DNA of 64,000 nucleotides, taken from the NCBI GenBank assembly GCA_039720395.1, contig CM077826.1, positions 25,934,430-25,998,429 on the forward strand. The letters are read 5' to 3'. How positions within the stretch are numbered: the first letter of the stretch is position 1; each line of letters begins with the position of its first letter. The DNA comes from Liquidambar formosana. Taxonomy: Eukaryota > Streptophyta > Magnoliopsida > Saxifragales > Altingiaceae. A program made the position numbers and the translations under genes. Below are positions 1 to 10,510 of the stretch, piece after piece. Below the pieces are notes generated by a model. That model did not search any database. It was not told the origin of the DNA and saw only the letters and a program-made list of their open reading frames with translations.

Positions 1-552
1 ACACACGTGCGCGTGTTGCTCATGGATGGCTGTGATCGAATGAGATATCCAACATATCCCGCACATGATCAAAGCTTTCTATATATATATATGATCTAGA
101 ATTTTGAAGGCCTTAGTAAAATCACTACTGCCCAGCCGCCCCATGCACAATGGCAAAAAAGTAAAAGAATTATTTTTATTAGAAGATTGTTCTGTAAGCC
201 ATATTTTTTAATAAAAGTAGAGAATTGCTCAACCAAGCCTCTCCCCAGTCTTAACCTTCTCGATGCCTTTTAAATTTGATAAGGTTACATAAAAATTCTA
301 TTTTAAAACTTTAATTTAGTCTTCTGAAGACAACTATCAATATATATAAAATGTGTAATTTCTTTTTTCTTTTTTTTTTTTAAATGAAAATCCCTCTTAA
401 TTGTATGAAGTGGAAAACAAATCCTTTAGATTATTGAGTAGTTAGATATCGTTAAGTTTGCTAATCATCGAGGAAGAGAACAAATAATAATTAGGATAAG
501 TGAGTGAAAGAAAGAAGACTAAGAATGATAGTATTATTTATTTATTTTTTTA
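1..552. other. AT-rich flank, nothing recognised
   Basis: This is AT-rich intergenic DNA with short A/T homopolymers. I see no coding potential and no repeat boundary until the MITE edge at 553. Confidence 0.6.
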
Positions 553-572
553 GGGTAAATTACAAACCCCAC
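553..572. mobile_element. Left terminus of foldback MITE (split by nested insertions)
   Basis: The 20 bases starting GGGTAAATTAC are the left end of an inverted-repeat element. Its remainder lies 25 kb away at 25708-25959, beyond the nested LTR insertions. The right end reads TTTACCCC on the same strand, which is the complement of this start. Confidence 0.65.
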
Positions 573-2894
573 TGTCACACCCCATTTTTGTCACCTTAAC
601 TAGGATCCATCATTTCATGTAGGATTTTGAGTTTTTTTCGAGTCTAGTATCTTGCATTGAGTTTTAATGGCATTGAATATCATGTGTATGAATTTTGAAA
701 TAATTTGGAGTTCATTTTATTAGTCAATAAGAACTTTTGCGACTTTAAGGGCCTAATCGTCTTTTAAGTCGTATATTTTCCATTTGACTTTGAAATGAGT
801 CCCTCATTCCCTTGACTTCATATGGATATATAGAGTCTATATATATGTTTAATTTGATAAATTAGTGGTTTAAGAACAATTTGGCTCATGACGGTTCAGG
901 TTGGCTAAAAGACCCTTTTTTGGTTCGCTCAAATTGACTCACAAGACCCACTCAATTTCTCTCATTTAACTTCAATTAGGCTTTATTTACATCCTAAACA
1001 TGTTTAAAAAGGTTAAATTTTGATTTAGGAAGCATTCGGCTCTACCTTGTGTGCAAACCTTAGCTTTGCGACAGCGGTGCACCCTAGTTAGCCGCCTTTG
1101 TAAAACATAACCATCACCCATAGTTAAGTATTTTTGTCCTAAAATGCCTAAAAATGTCTTCCCCTTCAAACCATGGTCGTTTTGGCTTTTATTTCGTCAA
1201 AATCGGACTTAATTTGACCCTTGTAGGATTCCTAAAAGGATTAGAAGTCAAAACCAGAACAAGGAAAAGAGGAGCCTCGGGTAACCGTCCGGGGCTGGAC
1301 GGTCAGCCATCAAGGCCCAGACGGCTAACCATGCAAGCCTAGTCGGTCTTCCGAGGTTTCCATCTTCGTTTGGGTTTCTGACTCCTTTTTCCCTCCTCTG
1401 ACGGATTCCTCCGCCCTTGCAAGTTGTTTCCTCCTAAGATTGAGTAAATGTGAGTTGTTTGAGCACCAAGAGAGTTTCTAATAGCCCTAGGATCATTATT
1501 TAATGAATTAATCTTAGTCATTGGTTTATTAGGTAAGTCTGCTAAATAAAGAATATGATATTCAACACATAGGGGGGCCACAAGTGCACTTTATACTTAG
1601 AGAAAGAGGGAGCTACGAGTTTGGAGAGTAAAAGAACATCCAAGGGAGGTTCTCTAACCCTAGCCAAGCAAGAGAACAAGGATTTTGAAGGCAAGAGAGG
1701 TTCTACAAGAGGTAAACACCCTTTCAATTGCTAAATATAGGTCTTTCTCCTTCTTCCTCTCCTTTTTTCTTTATGATAGTTCTAGTGCATGTAGTAGTTC
1801 CATATGTTAGTTGAATGCAATGATTTTATGATGTTATATGTATGATTCTAAGATGATTCATGGTTTTATATGCTTAATAATCTTTAGTTTACTAAAGATT
1901 TGAAAGCGTTACTCTTTTTTATCCTCTCAAATCATGCATGTTACGTATAGCTTGCTCGCTGTGATAATTATCATGAATTGGTGTTTCTGTTAGTTAATAT
2001 ATATAATATGAATGATATTCATGATGATTGGAGCATATGTTAGAGTCGTTTCATAGGTTGTTAAGCATATTTGTGAAATTAGGGTTTCGGTAACCCTAAA
2101 TTTATGCAAGTTTCATATAGCATGTTTAGGTGAGTTTTCTGAGTTGTTGCTCATCATAGTCATTCTATATATGCTGCATATAGTCGAATCATGCTAGGTT
2201 TGCATTCATATAGTGGATTTTATAGGGTTTTTGGAGAGATTATCCTTTTCTAAGGATAATTATCTTTTTCGTTAAGTAGAGTTTTGCATGAAAGCTTTTT
2301 GTGATGCGTTTAAGCATGAAATCACTTCTATCGTGTTCTATGATATATATTTTACGTAGGATATGATGATTACGCCTCCCCCTAACAAATTTTTTATGTG
2401 AAATTATCTTAGGATAGTTTTACTTATGGAAGTTCGCCGTAGGAAGGCCTGTTTTCATTATTTTACATAAAATATCATCTTTTTAGTTAGAATAAACCTT
2501 GTTATCATGTTTATTGATATTATTGGATGTTCTCATGATTGTTAGTATGTTTTTTTATAGGTTTTCATGCGTGTTAGTTAGGTCATTGCATGTAGAGTTG
2601 TGTTAGGGTTCCTATTTATTCATTATTCTTGTTGTTTGCATGATTAATGGATGATTTTAGGCTTTAACATGATTCTGTCCAGATTAGTGTTTTGTTCCTT
2701 TTGCATGGTTTTGAGCACGTGTAAGGGTGCAAGCAGGTGCGATAATTACCTTATTAAAAATAAGGTTGTTATTGTTTAAGCTTGCTATCGCTTGGAGAAA
2801 TTGCGCAAGGTAAGTAGGGTATGAAGTGCCTTAATTCACTTTTCTTAACTCTTCTTTTCCCTTCTCCTTCCTAGGGTTATTTTCTAATAGAGGG
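573..2894 (+). repeat. Solo LTR A1, 5' part (Tat family A)
   Basis: It starts TGTCACACCCC and runs parallel to the 5' LTR of the complete element at 3135, including the GC-rich block at 1275-1356 and the downstream AT-rich part. Colinearity stops where LTR B begins at 2895, and the homology resumes at 25046. The last five bases (2890-2894, GAGGG) are the target duplication of LTR B. No internal retroelement sequence follows it, so it is a solo LTR. The imperfect pair CCCAC (568-572) and CCGAC (25708-25712) fits a decayed 5-bp target duplication. Confidence 0.85.
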
Positions 2895-3134
2895 TGTAGA
2901 CACCTCATTTTGCACCACTAATAATTCTAAATCCTTTTTTTCCCAATGATGATATTTATTGTTCGACTTAAAAGTACGAGAAATAATCCCAAGCAAACCT
3001 GTGGAATCACAGCACGACTTTAGCAAAATTACAAAGATCCTGTGCGTACGCATCCCTACTGGATGAGCACGCACCACGCGTACGCAACTACTTGGGTTGA
3101 GTATGCACTCTGCCTTATTTTTTTGAAACCGCGT
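2895..3134 (+). repeat. Solo LTR B, 5' part
   Basis: It starts TGTAGACACC, a typical gypsy LTR start, preceded by the target duplication GAGGG (2890-2894). It contains two copies of the palindrome GCGTACGC (3044-3051, 3078-3085). It is interrupted at 3134 by the complete family-A element, whose target duplication CGCGT occupies 3130-3134. The rest of the LTR lies at 23757-25040, where the same palindrome recurs. Confidence 0.8.
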
Positions 3135-3838
3135 TGTCACACCCCATTTTTGTCACCTTAGCTAGGACATATCATTTCATGTAGGATTTTGAGTCCTTTT
3201 TGAGTCTAGTCTTTTGCATTGAGTTTCTATGGCATTGAATATCATGTGTATGAATTTTGAAGTGATTTGGAGTTCATTTCGATAGTCAATAAGAACTTTT
3301 GCGACTTTAAGGGCATAATCGTCTTTTAAGCCGTATATTTTCCATTTGACTTTGGAATGAATCCCGAGTCATTCCCTCAAGTTCATATGGATATATAGAG
3401 TCTATATATAGGTTCAATTTCATGAATTAATGGTTTAAGATCAATTCGGCTCGTAATGGTTCGGGTTGGCTAAAAGACCCTTTCTTGGTTTGCTCAAATT
3501 GACTCATAAGACCCAATCAATTTTCTCTCATTTAACTCAAATTGGGCTTTATTTATGTCCTAAACATGTTTAGAAAGATCGAATTTCGATTGGGAAAGCA
3601 TTTGGTTCGACCTTGTGTACAAACCCAGCTTAGCGACGGTGAGACACCATGGTTAACCACCTTTGTAAAACCTAACCATGCACCCATGGTTGAGGATTTT
3701 TGTCCTAAAATGCCTAAAATGTGTTCCCCTTTGAAACACGGCCGTTTTGGCTTTTATTTCGTCAAAATCGGACTTAATTTGAAGATTTTAGGACTTCTAC
3801 AGCAAGTGGGAGTCAAAATCGGAGTGAAAATAGGAGGG

Positions 3839-3920
3839 CCTCGGGTAACCGTCCGGGGCTGGACTGTCAGCCGTCCAAGCCCAGACGGCTAACCGTCCAG
3901 GCCTAGATGGTCACCCAAGG
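3839..3920 (+). promoter_or_regulatory. GC-rich quasi-palindromic block of the LTR
   Basis: The block opens with CCTCGGGTAACC and closes with GGTCACCCAAGG, so its ends pair. Inside are smaller palindromes of the type GACGG-N4-CCGTC. It stands out in AT-rich sequence about 190 bp before the TATA box. Related blocks occur in LTR A1 (1275-1356), the 3' LTR (21426-21507), reverse LTRs A3 (about 51655-51730) and A4 (about 61245-61352), and twice inside the element upstream of the antisense genes. I infer a promoter or structural role. Confidence 0.6.
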
Positions 3921-4106
3921 AATCCTACTTTAAGTCAACTTCTGACTCTATCTTCCCTCTTTTGACGGTTTCCTCTGCCAATACAACTTGTCTGAGCTTA
4001 GGAGTGTGTAGGATTGAGTTGTTTGAGCACCAAGAGAGTCTTTAATAGCCCTAGGATCATTATTTAATGAATTAATCTTAGCCATTGGTTTAGGGGGTCA
4101 GTTCTC

Positions 4107-4114
4107 TATATAAA
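4107..4114 (+). promoter_or_regulatory. TATA box of 5' LTR (TATATAAA)
   Basis: CTCTATATAAAGGAC is a good plant TATA context. It is conserved in the 3' LTR near 21694. It would start the genomic RNA a few tens of bases downstream. Confidence 0.6.
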
Positions 4115-6160
4115 GGACATGGTATTCAGCACATAGGAGGAGGAAAATGCACTTTACACTTAGAGAGAGAGGGAGCTACGAGTTTGGAGAGCTAGAGGGA
4201 CATCAAGAGGAGGCTCTTCAACCCCAAGCAAGGAAGGAAACAAGGAGTTTGAAGACAAGGAAGAGTCTGCAAGAGGTAAGCACTCTTCTTTAATGCTGAA
4301 CATGAGTTTTCTGCTTCTCCTTCTTCTCCTTCTTCTTCTTCTTCTAGGATAGTTATAGTGCATGAAATTTCTCTTCTTGTAGATTGAATTCAATGCTTGT
4401 GTGATGTTATATGAATGATTTTGAGATGGTTTATGGCTTTATATGCTTGATAATCCCTGGTTTACTAAGGATTTGAAAGTATTACTCTTTTTATCCTCTT
4501 AAATCATGCATAGTTCACATGTCTAGGTTGCTGTGATTGTTATCATGAATTGATGCTCCTGTTAGTTAATATATATGATATGAATGATATTCATGGTAAT
4601 TTGAGCATGTCTTAGAGTCGTTTCATAGGTTTTAATGCATAGTTGTGAGATTAGGGTTTCGATAACCCTGAAATCGCATAGGTCTTATACAGCATGCTTA
4701 GCTTAGCTTTTTGAGTTGTTGCTCATCATAGTCATTCTATATATGCTGCATATAGTTGAATCATATTAGGTTTGCATTTATATAGTATATTTTATAGGGT
4801 TTTTGGGGACATTATCCTTTTCTAAGGATAATTATCCTTCTTATTGAGTGAGGTTTTGCATGAGAGCCTTCTGTGATGTGTTTAAGCATGAAATCTCTTC
4901 CATTATGTTCTAGGGTATATATTTTACGTAGGATATGCCGATTGCACCTCCCCATAACGACTTTTTTGCGTGAAATTATCTTAGGATAGTTTCGCTTAAG
5001 AAAGCTCGCCGTAAGGAGGCCTATTTTCATATTTTACATAAAATGACATCTTTTTGGTTAGAATATGCTTTGTTATCATGTTTATTGATGTTATTGGAGT
5101 CTCTCATGCTTGTTAGTGTGTCTTTCATAGGTTTTTATGCATGTTAGTCGAGTAATTGCATATAGGATTGAGTTAGGGTCCTTAGTTATTCATTATTCTT
5201 GTTGTTTGCATGATAAATGGATAATTTTAGGCCTTGTCAAGGTTCTGTCCAGATTAGTATTTTGCTTTCTTTGCATGATTGTGTGCACTTGTAAGGGTGC
5301 AAACAGGTACAATGCTTGTCCTATTGCAAATAGGGATGCTATGGTCTGAAATGGCTAATGTTTGGAGCTTTTGCGCTCAGGTAAGTAGGGTATGAAGTGC
5401 CCTAATTCACTTTTCTTCTTTCTTTTCCCTTCTCCCTCCTAGGGTTACTTCTTAATACGAGCTTATGGTAATTATCAAAGGTTTCCTTTATTGCTAAAAT
5501 TCTGGTTTTCTATCAAAGTTTTCCTCTTGTGGAAGTTTTCAGTTTTGGATTAAATCAACACATTTTCAAATAAGGAAACCTAGGGTATTTACCATAGGTT
5601 TGTATTAGGTTGTAACCCTATTCTTTTCGAACTACGTGGACTTTGATCCATGTATTTCGCTGCATGGTACGTAGGCGCTCTTCGTGAGGCTCAAGTCCGT
5701 TCTAGGATCCAAGTATCCTAGGCTTTTTTTTCTTTTCTTTTCTTTTTTTTTTGTTTTGTTTTATTTGAGTGATTGTGCATGGATGATTAGATGAGATATA
5801 TGATATGCATGCTGCTTTGTGGTGATATATGATGATATTTGAGTGGAAAAGATCTTAAGTTAGCCCAATTAAATTAAGAGACCAACTCGGGCGATGTGGG
5901 TGCCTATGGGCTTTTGCCCAGAACCTTCCCACATCGTAACTTAGCCCCCGAATCCAATTTTCTGGTTTCAAAGACTTTGCTTTTCCTTTGATGGAGTCAT
6001 GTGGTTTTGGAAATAAAACATTTTTGTGGTTTTCCTCTTTTCCCTAAAAAATGAGGTGGCGACTCCTGTTTGTTTGTTGTCTTTCACCCATCCCATATAT
6101 GTATAAATCTTTTCTTTTTTCCGCCGAATCCTTGTGGGCTGTTTTCCGGGGTTCACAGTT

Positions 6161-6178
6161 TGGCGACTCCACTGGGGA
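6161..6178 (+). other. Primer binding site
   Basis: TGGCGACTCCACTGGGGA lies three bases after the LTR end. Its complement ends in ...GTCGCCA, a tRNA 3' end. From memory, tRNA-Arg priming is typical of Ogre/Tat elements and fits this sequence. The tRNA identity is not verified. Confidence 0.8.
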
Positions 6179-6861
6179 TGTCGAGGGCTAGACTCATTTA
6201 ATTTGATTGGGCTAAATTAATTTCTTATTGTTTAATAAAATCAATCATATTGCATCCGCTTGATTGTGTGCTTTCATTTATTGCATTGTGTGCGTTACTG
6301 TTGCATGATCACTCGATTGTCCCTCGATGTATCCTTGCCAACTGATAGCCTAGTTCGACCTTGGTTTTCCTGATTCCATGTGTTGGGCGAAGCTATCAAA
6401 CCTCTCTTGCCAAGTACCCTTGGGCTTGCCCTTGGGTATATCAAATGGACCAATCACGTACTGCTGGACCCACGCGACATTCCTGATGTCACATGTGGTT
6501 AGGTATAAAGATTGGTACAAGCAAAGTTGAGGACCCTAGCCTACCCTCTTAAAAGAAAGAATTGCATGTAATGGGCCTTCTAGGACACCGTTGGATCACC
6601 TATATGCACACACATTGTTGTGATGATATGCTGCCGTGTTTGTGATGTGTTGCCATGCTTTGTTGATTGAGTGGGTAATTAAAGGAAACTTTACATCCTA
6701 CATCCTTAATACGTACCCTTTCCCATGACCCCCGCAAGGGTAATTGGTTAAGAGAACTAATTAAGGGTGTACGTTGTAAAGATTTTGAGATAATTATGGA
6801 AGCTTAGGATGGACCCTTAGACTGAAAAATTGAGTATTTGCCCTATGTTAGAGGGAGAGAC
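6179..6861 (+). other. Untranslated leader between PBS and gag
   Basis: About 680 bases lie between the primer binding site and the gag start. I see no long open frame here, so the extra ORF that Ogre elements carry before gag is absent. Packaging signals would be expected here but none can be recognised by eye. Confidence 0.5.
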
Positions 6862-8664
6862 ATGTTGGCTTGGATCCACGATCAACAAGGGCGCCTAGTC
6901 AGTGTTGATTCCGTCACTGAGTCGGATATGGCTGAAGAAAGAACTAGTAACCGGGGTTTCAACCTTGAGACCGCTTTGAAAGCTATCATGGAAAAGCTTG
7001 ATCACACTACCTAGGTATCCGAGACCGCACTCAAGTTAGCTCAAGACCTTCAACAGAAGAACTCTGAACCTAAATCCAGGGCCCGTGCCACTGACAACAA
7101 TCAAGGATCCAATGAGTCTGAATCTGCTGAAGAACCATTGGGAGAAGGGGGAGAGCCACCCAAGAACAAGGAAGGGGAAACCAAAGCCACATCAAGGGAG
7201 ATCTCAACTGTCCTGACAAACAAGGTCGAGGCCTTAGAACAAACTCTGAAGGGAATCCGCAGATCTGATGATATGGTGGACATCCGTACTTTATCCTTGT
7301 TCCCAAAAGCTTGCATCCCGTTACAATTCAAGATGCTGGAGTTGGAAAAATTCGATGGGATAGGCTGTCCTAAAACCCACCTCAAGATATATGTGCGAGC
7401 TATGCACCCTCGAGGGGCGAACGATGAGTTATTGGCTCAAATGTTTCACGAGTCATTAGTGAGTTCCGCCTTGAAATGGTTTTTGTCATTAGAAGAGAAC
7501 AGAACCAAGACCTGGGAGGATGTGTGCAATGCATTCACGGACCATTACAAGTATAACACTGAAGTGGATGTCACGCGAAGGGACTTGGAAACCACTAAGC
7601 AAGGGGTTAATGAGACTTTCTCCGCCTTTATCACTAGGTGGAGACAAAAGGCTTCCAAAATGACAGACAGACCGAATGAGGAAGACCAGATTCAGTTGGT
7701 GGTGAAGAACTTGCTGCCTGTATATCATAAGCATCTCTTTGCTCATTACTTTCCAAACTTCAAGGCTCTTGTTGGGGCTGGCACACAAGTTGAAGATGCG
7801 ATCGCTGATGGAACAATCAAAATGGAGGAGATCCAAAGGAGTCGAAGGACAAACTTTGGAGGAAAACCCAATGCCGAGGTCAATACCATTACCCAACCCA
7901 CTCGCCATTTCTCCCTAAATGACTCCACCTCACCTCGCCAATTCACCGAGCTATACATGCCACTCGAAAGAGTCTTTGAAAAGCTGAGAAGCTGTGACCT
8001 CCTAAAACCCCTAGACCCAAGGCCTCCACCAAACCCGTTGCCCAAAAGCTACAATGAAAATGAATATTGCAAGTTCCACCAAGCCAAAGGCCATCTAACC
8101 AACCGTTGTTACCGCCTCCGCCACGAAATCCAAGATTTGCTTGACAAGCAGATTATTTCACCACCCACCGCACCAAATCGCCCAAATGTCACTCGAAATC
8201 CCCTCCCCACTCACAATATGCCTCCTCCCAACAACATAAATGCCATCGAGCTTGGCTCGTCCCAATCCCGTCAACCCATAAGGCAATACACGCCACTTCC
8301 CATGACCTTGACTCAAGTTTTCCACCAATGTTGTGATAAAGGGCTCATATTGCCATGCCATTCAAAGCCGAGACCTTCGACTCCTCACCAATTCTGTTTG
8401 TACCATCAGGCGCCCGGACATGATACGGAGGACTGCGTTATACTGAAAAAGGTAGTTCAAAACCTTATTGATCAAAAGGTTTTGGTATTACCAAAGAAGT
8501 CCATGCAGCGACAATTGAAAGAAAGGTTCGAGGCAGGAGATCCTAAAGTGGGTTTGTTGGGAGAGTCGTCCGGAAAGTTTGATTACTATGTACTCTACCC
8601 CGACCCCATCCCTGATGAGCCTATAATCCCCACAGGTTGGGATGAGTTACCAGAGGAAGTCTAA
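6862..8664 (+). CDS. gag: gag of A2, with an internal amber stop
   Basis: This is the capsid/nucleocapsid protein of the virus-like particle. The frame opens at ATG 6862 and has 601 codons. One in-frame TAG at 7012-7014 (codon 51) is followed by unbroken coding with similar composition, so I read it as a point mutation, probably from CAG. The retrotransposon-gag core is at about residues 170-320. Two zinc-knuckle-like motifs of the Tat form C-x2-H-x3-GH-x4-C follow: CKFHQAKGHLTNRC near residue 403 and CLYHQAPGHDTEDC near residue 512. The terminal TAA (8662-8664) is followed at once by the ATG of the protease frame in the same phase. No ATG lies in frame between the TAG and about 7273, so 6862 is the natural start. 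Confidence 0.9.
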
Positions 8665-10236
8665 ATGGAAGAGATCAACACAATCACATGGGATGACCTC
8701 ATGGGTGACGTAGGTGAGATTGATGATATGTGGATGAGCGATGACGAGGTGGAGCACATAACTAGAGGAGGTCACCATTTTAAGCCTCCACACCTAGAAT
8801 CTGACAACCCATTGGGGGACTTGGAAGGTAATCGCCACCTCGACTTGCAAGAAGAGGAGGACGAAGTGCTTAGGCAATTGAGAAAGACTAATGCCAACAT
8901 CACTATATGGGGTTTGCTCATGGCCTCTTACAAGCACAGGCAGACAATCTTGAAGTTGCTAAACCAGATACAGGTTCCCGTTGACGCATCTCCAGAAAAT
9001 TTGGTGAACTTGGTGAATCTAACCTCGACGAACTCAACCATTGTGTTCTCAGAGGCAGACCTACCTAAAAGTGGACCTAGCCATTTGCAAGCCATGTACA
9101 TCACTGTCGACACCATGGGAAAGAGAGTTCCAACAGTCCTGATTGATAATGGTTCTGCTCTTAATGTGTGCCCTCTCAGAACGGCCACCGTCTTGGGGTT
9201 GGATCCAACAGATTTCATGCCATTCGGGCAAACAGTGAGAGCCTGTGATAACACCCGTAGAGAGGTGATTGGAGTGGTCACTTTGCCGCTAATTATGGGG
9301 CCTACAGAATTCAGAGTGGAGTTCCAAGTGCTCGATGTCCCATTGTGCTTCAATCTCTTGTTGGGAAGACCTTGGATTCATCCTGCAGGGGCTGTCCCTT
9401 CTTCATTGCACCAAAAAGTCAAGTTCCTTTATGAAGGGACCATCGTCACACTTCAAGGTGATTATGACTTAAAATCGTCGGGAGTACCCATTTGTGAGAT
9501 CAAGCCCGAGCCCGTTGGAGCACCATTGTCTGGGTTCGAGTATGTTCAATGCATAGAGAAAGAGCCAGAACAGAGAGAGTTGATACCTCTCGACTTTTGC
9601 CCTCATGGCAACCTACATGTGGGGAACATAATGAAGAAAATGAGTTTCTTCCCAGGCATGGGACTAGGACGCCGTCAGCAAGGCATACCGGTATCCGTTC
9701 AGAGCCGCATTGTCACCTACACCTTCGGATTGGGGTATGAGCCTTCCAAGAAGGACCATATGGAGATGTTGCAGAAAAGCAGAGAAAGGGTCAAAGCAAA
9801 AGCAGAAGGGAAGGTGCCAGATATTAGAATCTCGCCATACCGACCTACCTTGAATGGTTACTTTGTTAAGGAAGGGGAGGATTTTATATTCTGTGGATTC
9901 CTCGAACCATCCATTGACAAAGCAACCAAGGCGAGAGTTCCAGGGTTTGAAATATTCTTCACTGAGTGGTATCTCATCACTACTACGATGGTTGATGATG
10001 AAGCAATCGATGATGACTATTGGGAAAAGAAGAGCGAGGATTGGGCAGAACAGATGGATTCGGAAGCCATGGCTACAATGTTTCAAGATACGATTCTTGC
10101 TGTGGAGGGATCAGATCTCGAGTGTTCTTCAATTCACCACGCAGCCGTGCCGCTCCTTAATTGGTATCTTGAAGAGGGTACCATTGCAGAAGTTCTTGAG
10201 GACGAGGATCTCGACTTACCTGATAGTAGCTTGTAG
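8665..10236 (+). CDS. pro: Aspartic protease frame of A2 with G-patch-like region
   Basis: The 523-residue product contains the retropepsin active site LIDNGSALNV at about residues 159-168 (DNGS in place of the usual DTG/DSG, as is common in Tat proteases) and the partner motif NLLLGRPWIH near residue 232. A glycine-rich stretch with PGMGLG and FGLGY at about residues 325-360 resembles the G-patch domain found after plant retroelement proteases. The frame is in phase with gag and separated from it by only one TAA, so expression would need readthrough or reinitiation at the adjacent ATG. It ends in TAG at 10234-10236, about 270 bases before the RT frame. The function is processing of the Gag and Pol precursors. 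Confidence 0.88.
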   Translation: MEEINTITWDDLMGDVGEIDDMWMSDDEVEHITRGGHHFKPPHLESDNPLGDLEGNRHLDLQEEEDEVLRQLRKTNANITIWGLLMASYKHRQTILKLLNQIQVPVDASPENLVNLVNLTSTNSTIVFSEADLPKSGPSHLQAMYITVDTMGKRVPTVLIDNGSALNVCPLRTATVLGLDPTDFMPFGQTVRACDNTRREVIGVVTLPLIMGPTEFRVEFQVLDVPLCFNLLLGRPWIHPAGAVPSSLHQKVKFLYEGTIVTLQGDYDLKSSGVPICEIKPEPVGAPLSGFEYVQCIEKEPEQRELIPLDFCPHGNLHVGNIMKKMSFFPGMGLGRRQQGIPVSVQSRIVTYTFGLGYEPSKKDHMEMLQKSRERVKAKAEGKVPDIRISPYRPTLNGYFVKEGEDFIFCGFLEPSIDKATKARVPGFEIFFTEWYLITTTMVDDEAIDDDYWEKKSEDWAEQMDSEAMATMFQDTILAVEGSDLECSSIHHAAVPLLNWYLEEGTIAEVLEDEDLDLPDSSL

Positions 10237-10510
10237 GTTCCTTAGTAGATTGTTTTAGCTTTCCTTTTAAATAAAGTGTGTCCACTTAGCCCACCTTGTG
10301 GAGTTAGGAGTCGTTCCCTAGTTGTGGCACATGTGTTTTCCTTTCTTTGTTTTTGTTTTGTTAGTTCAGTCAATAAAGTGTGTTTCTTTTCATTATTTGC
10401 AGTGTTTCCTTTCTCTCTTCTATGGATATCTATGGCATGGATATAGATCCTAGGAATGAGGTCCCCCCGGAGCTCGTCGAGCAAAGGAAAAGGGCGTTAC
10501 CGAACCTAAC
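10237..10510 (+). other. Pro-pol junction with short overlapping reading frame
   Basis: The junction holds a T-rich stretch and TTTGCAG at 10396-10402, which looks like a 3' splice site. A 38-codon frame at 10422-10538 opens MDIYGMDIDPRNEV, looks coding, and overlaps the start of the RT frame in another phase. Splicing from a GT near 10233 to 10402 would fuse the protease with this small frame. A further frame change would still be needed to enter RT at 10511. Ogre elements are known to have an intron at this place. Here it is only a candidate. Confidence 0.4.

Larger units (their letters stand above)
3135..6157 (+). repeat. 5' LTR of A2
   Basis: It runs from TGTCACACC to GGGTTCACA. The 3' LTR at 20721-23751 matches it throughout with scattered substitutions and small indels, including a longer TA run in the 3' copy near 23682. 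Landmarks are a GC-rich quasi-palindromic block at 3839-3920, a TATA box at 4107-4114 and a CT-rich tract near 4310. Confidence 0.96.

Noticed and set aside
10237..10402. Firm intron call between protease and RT
   Set aside because: The donor is weak and splicing does not bring RT into frame. Kept only as a candidate.
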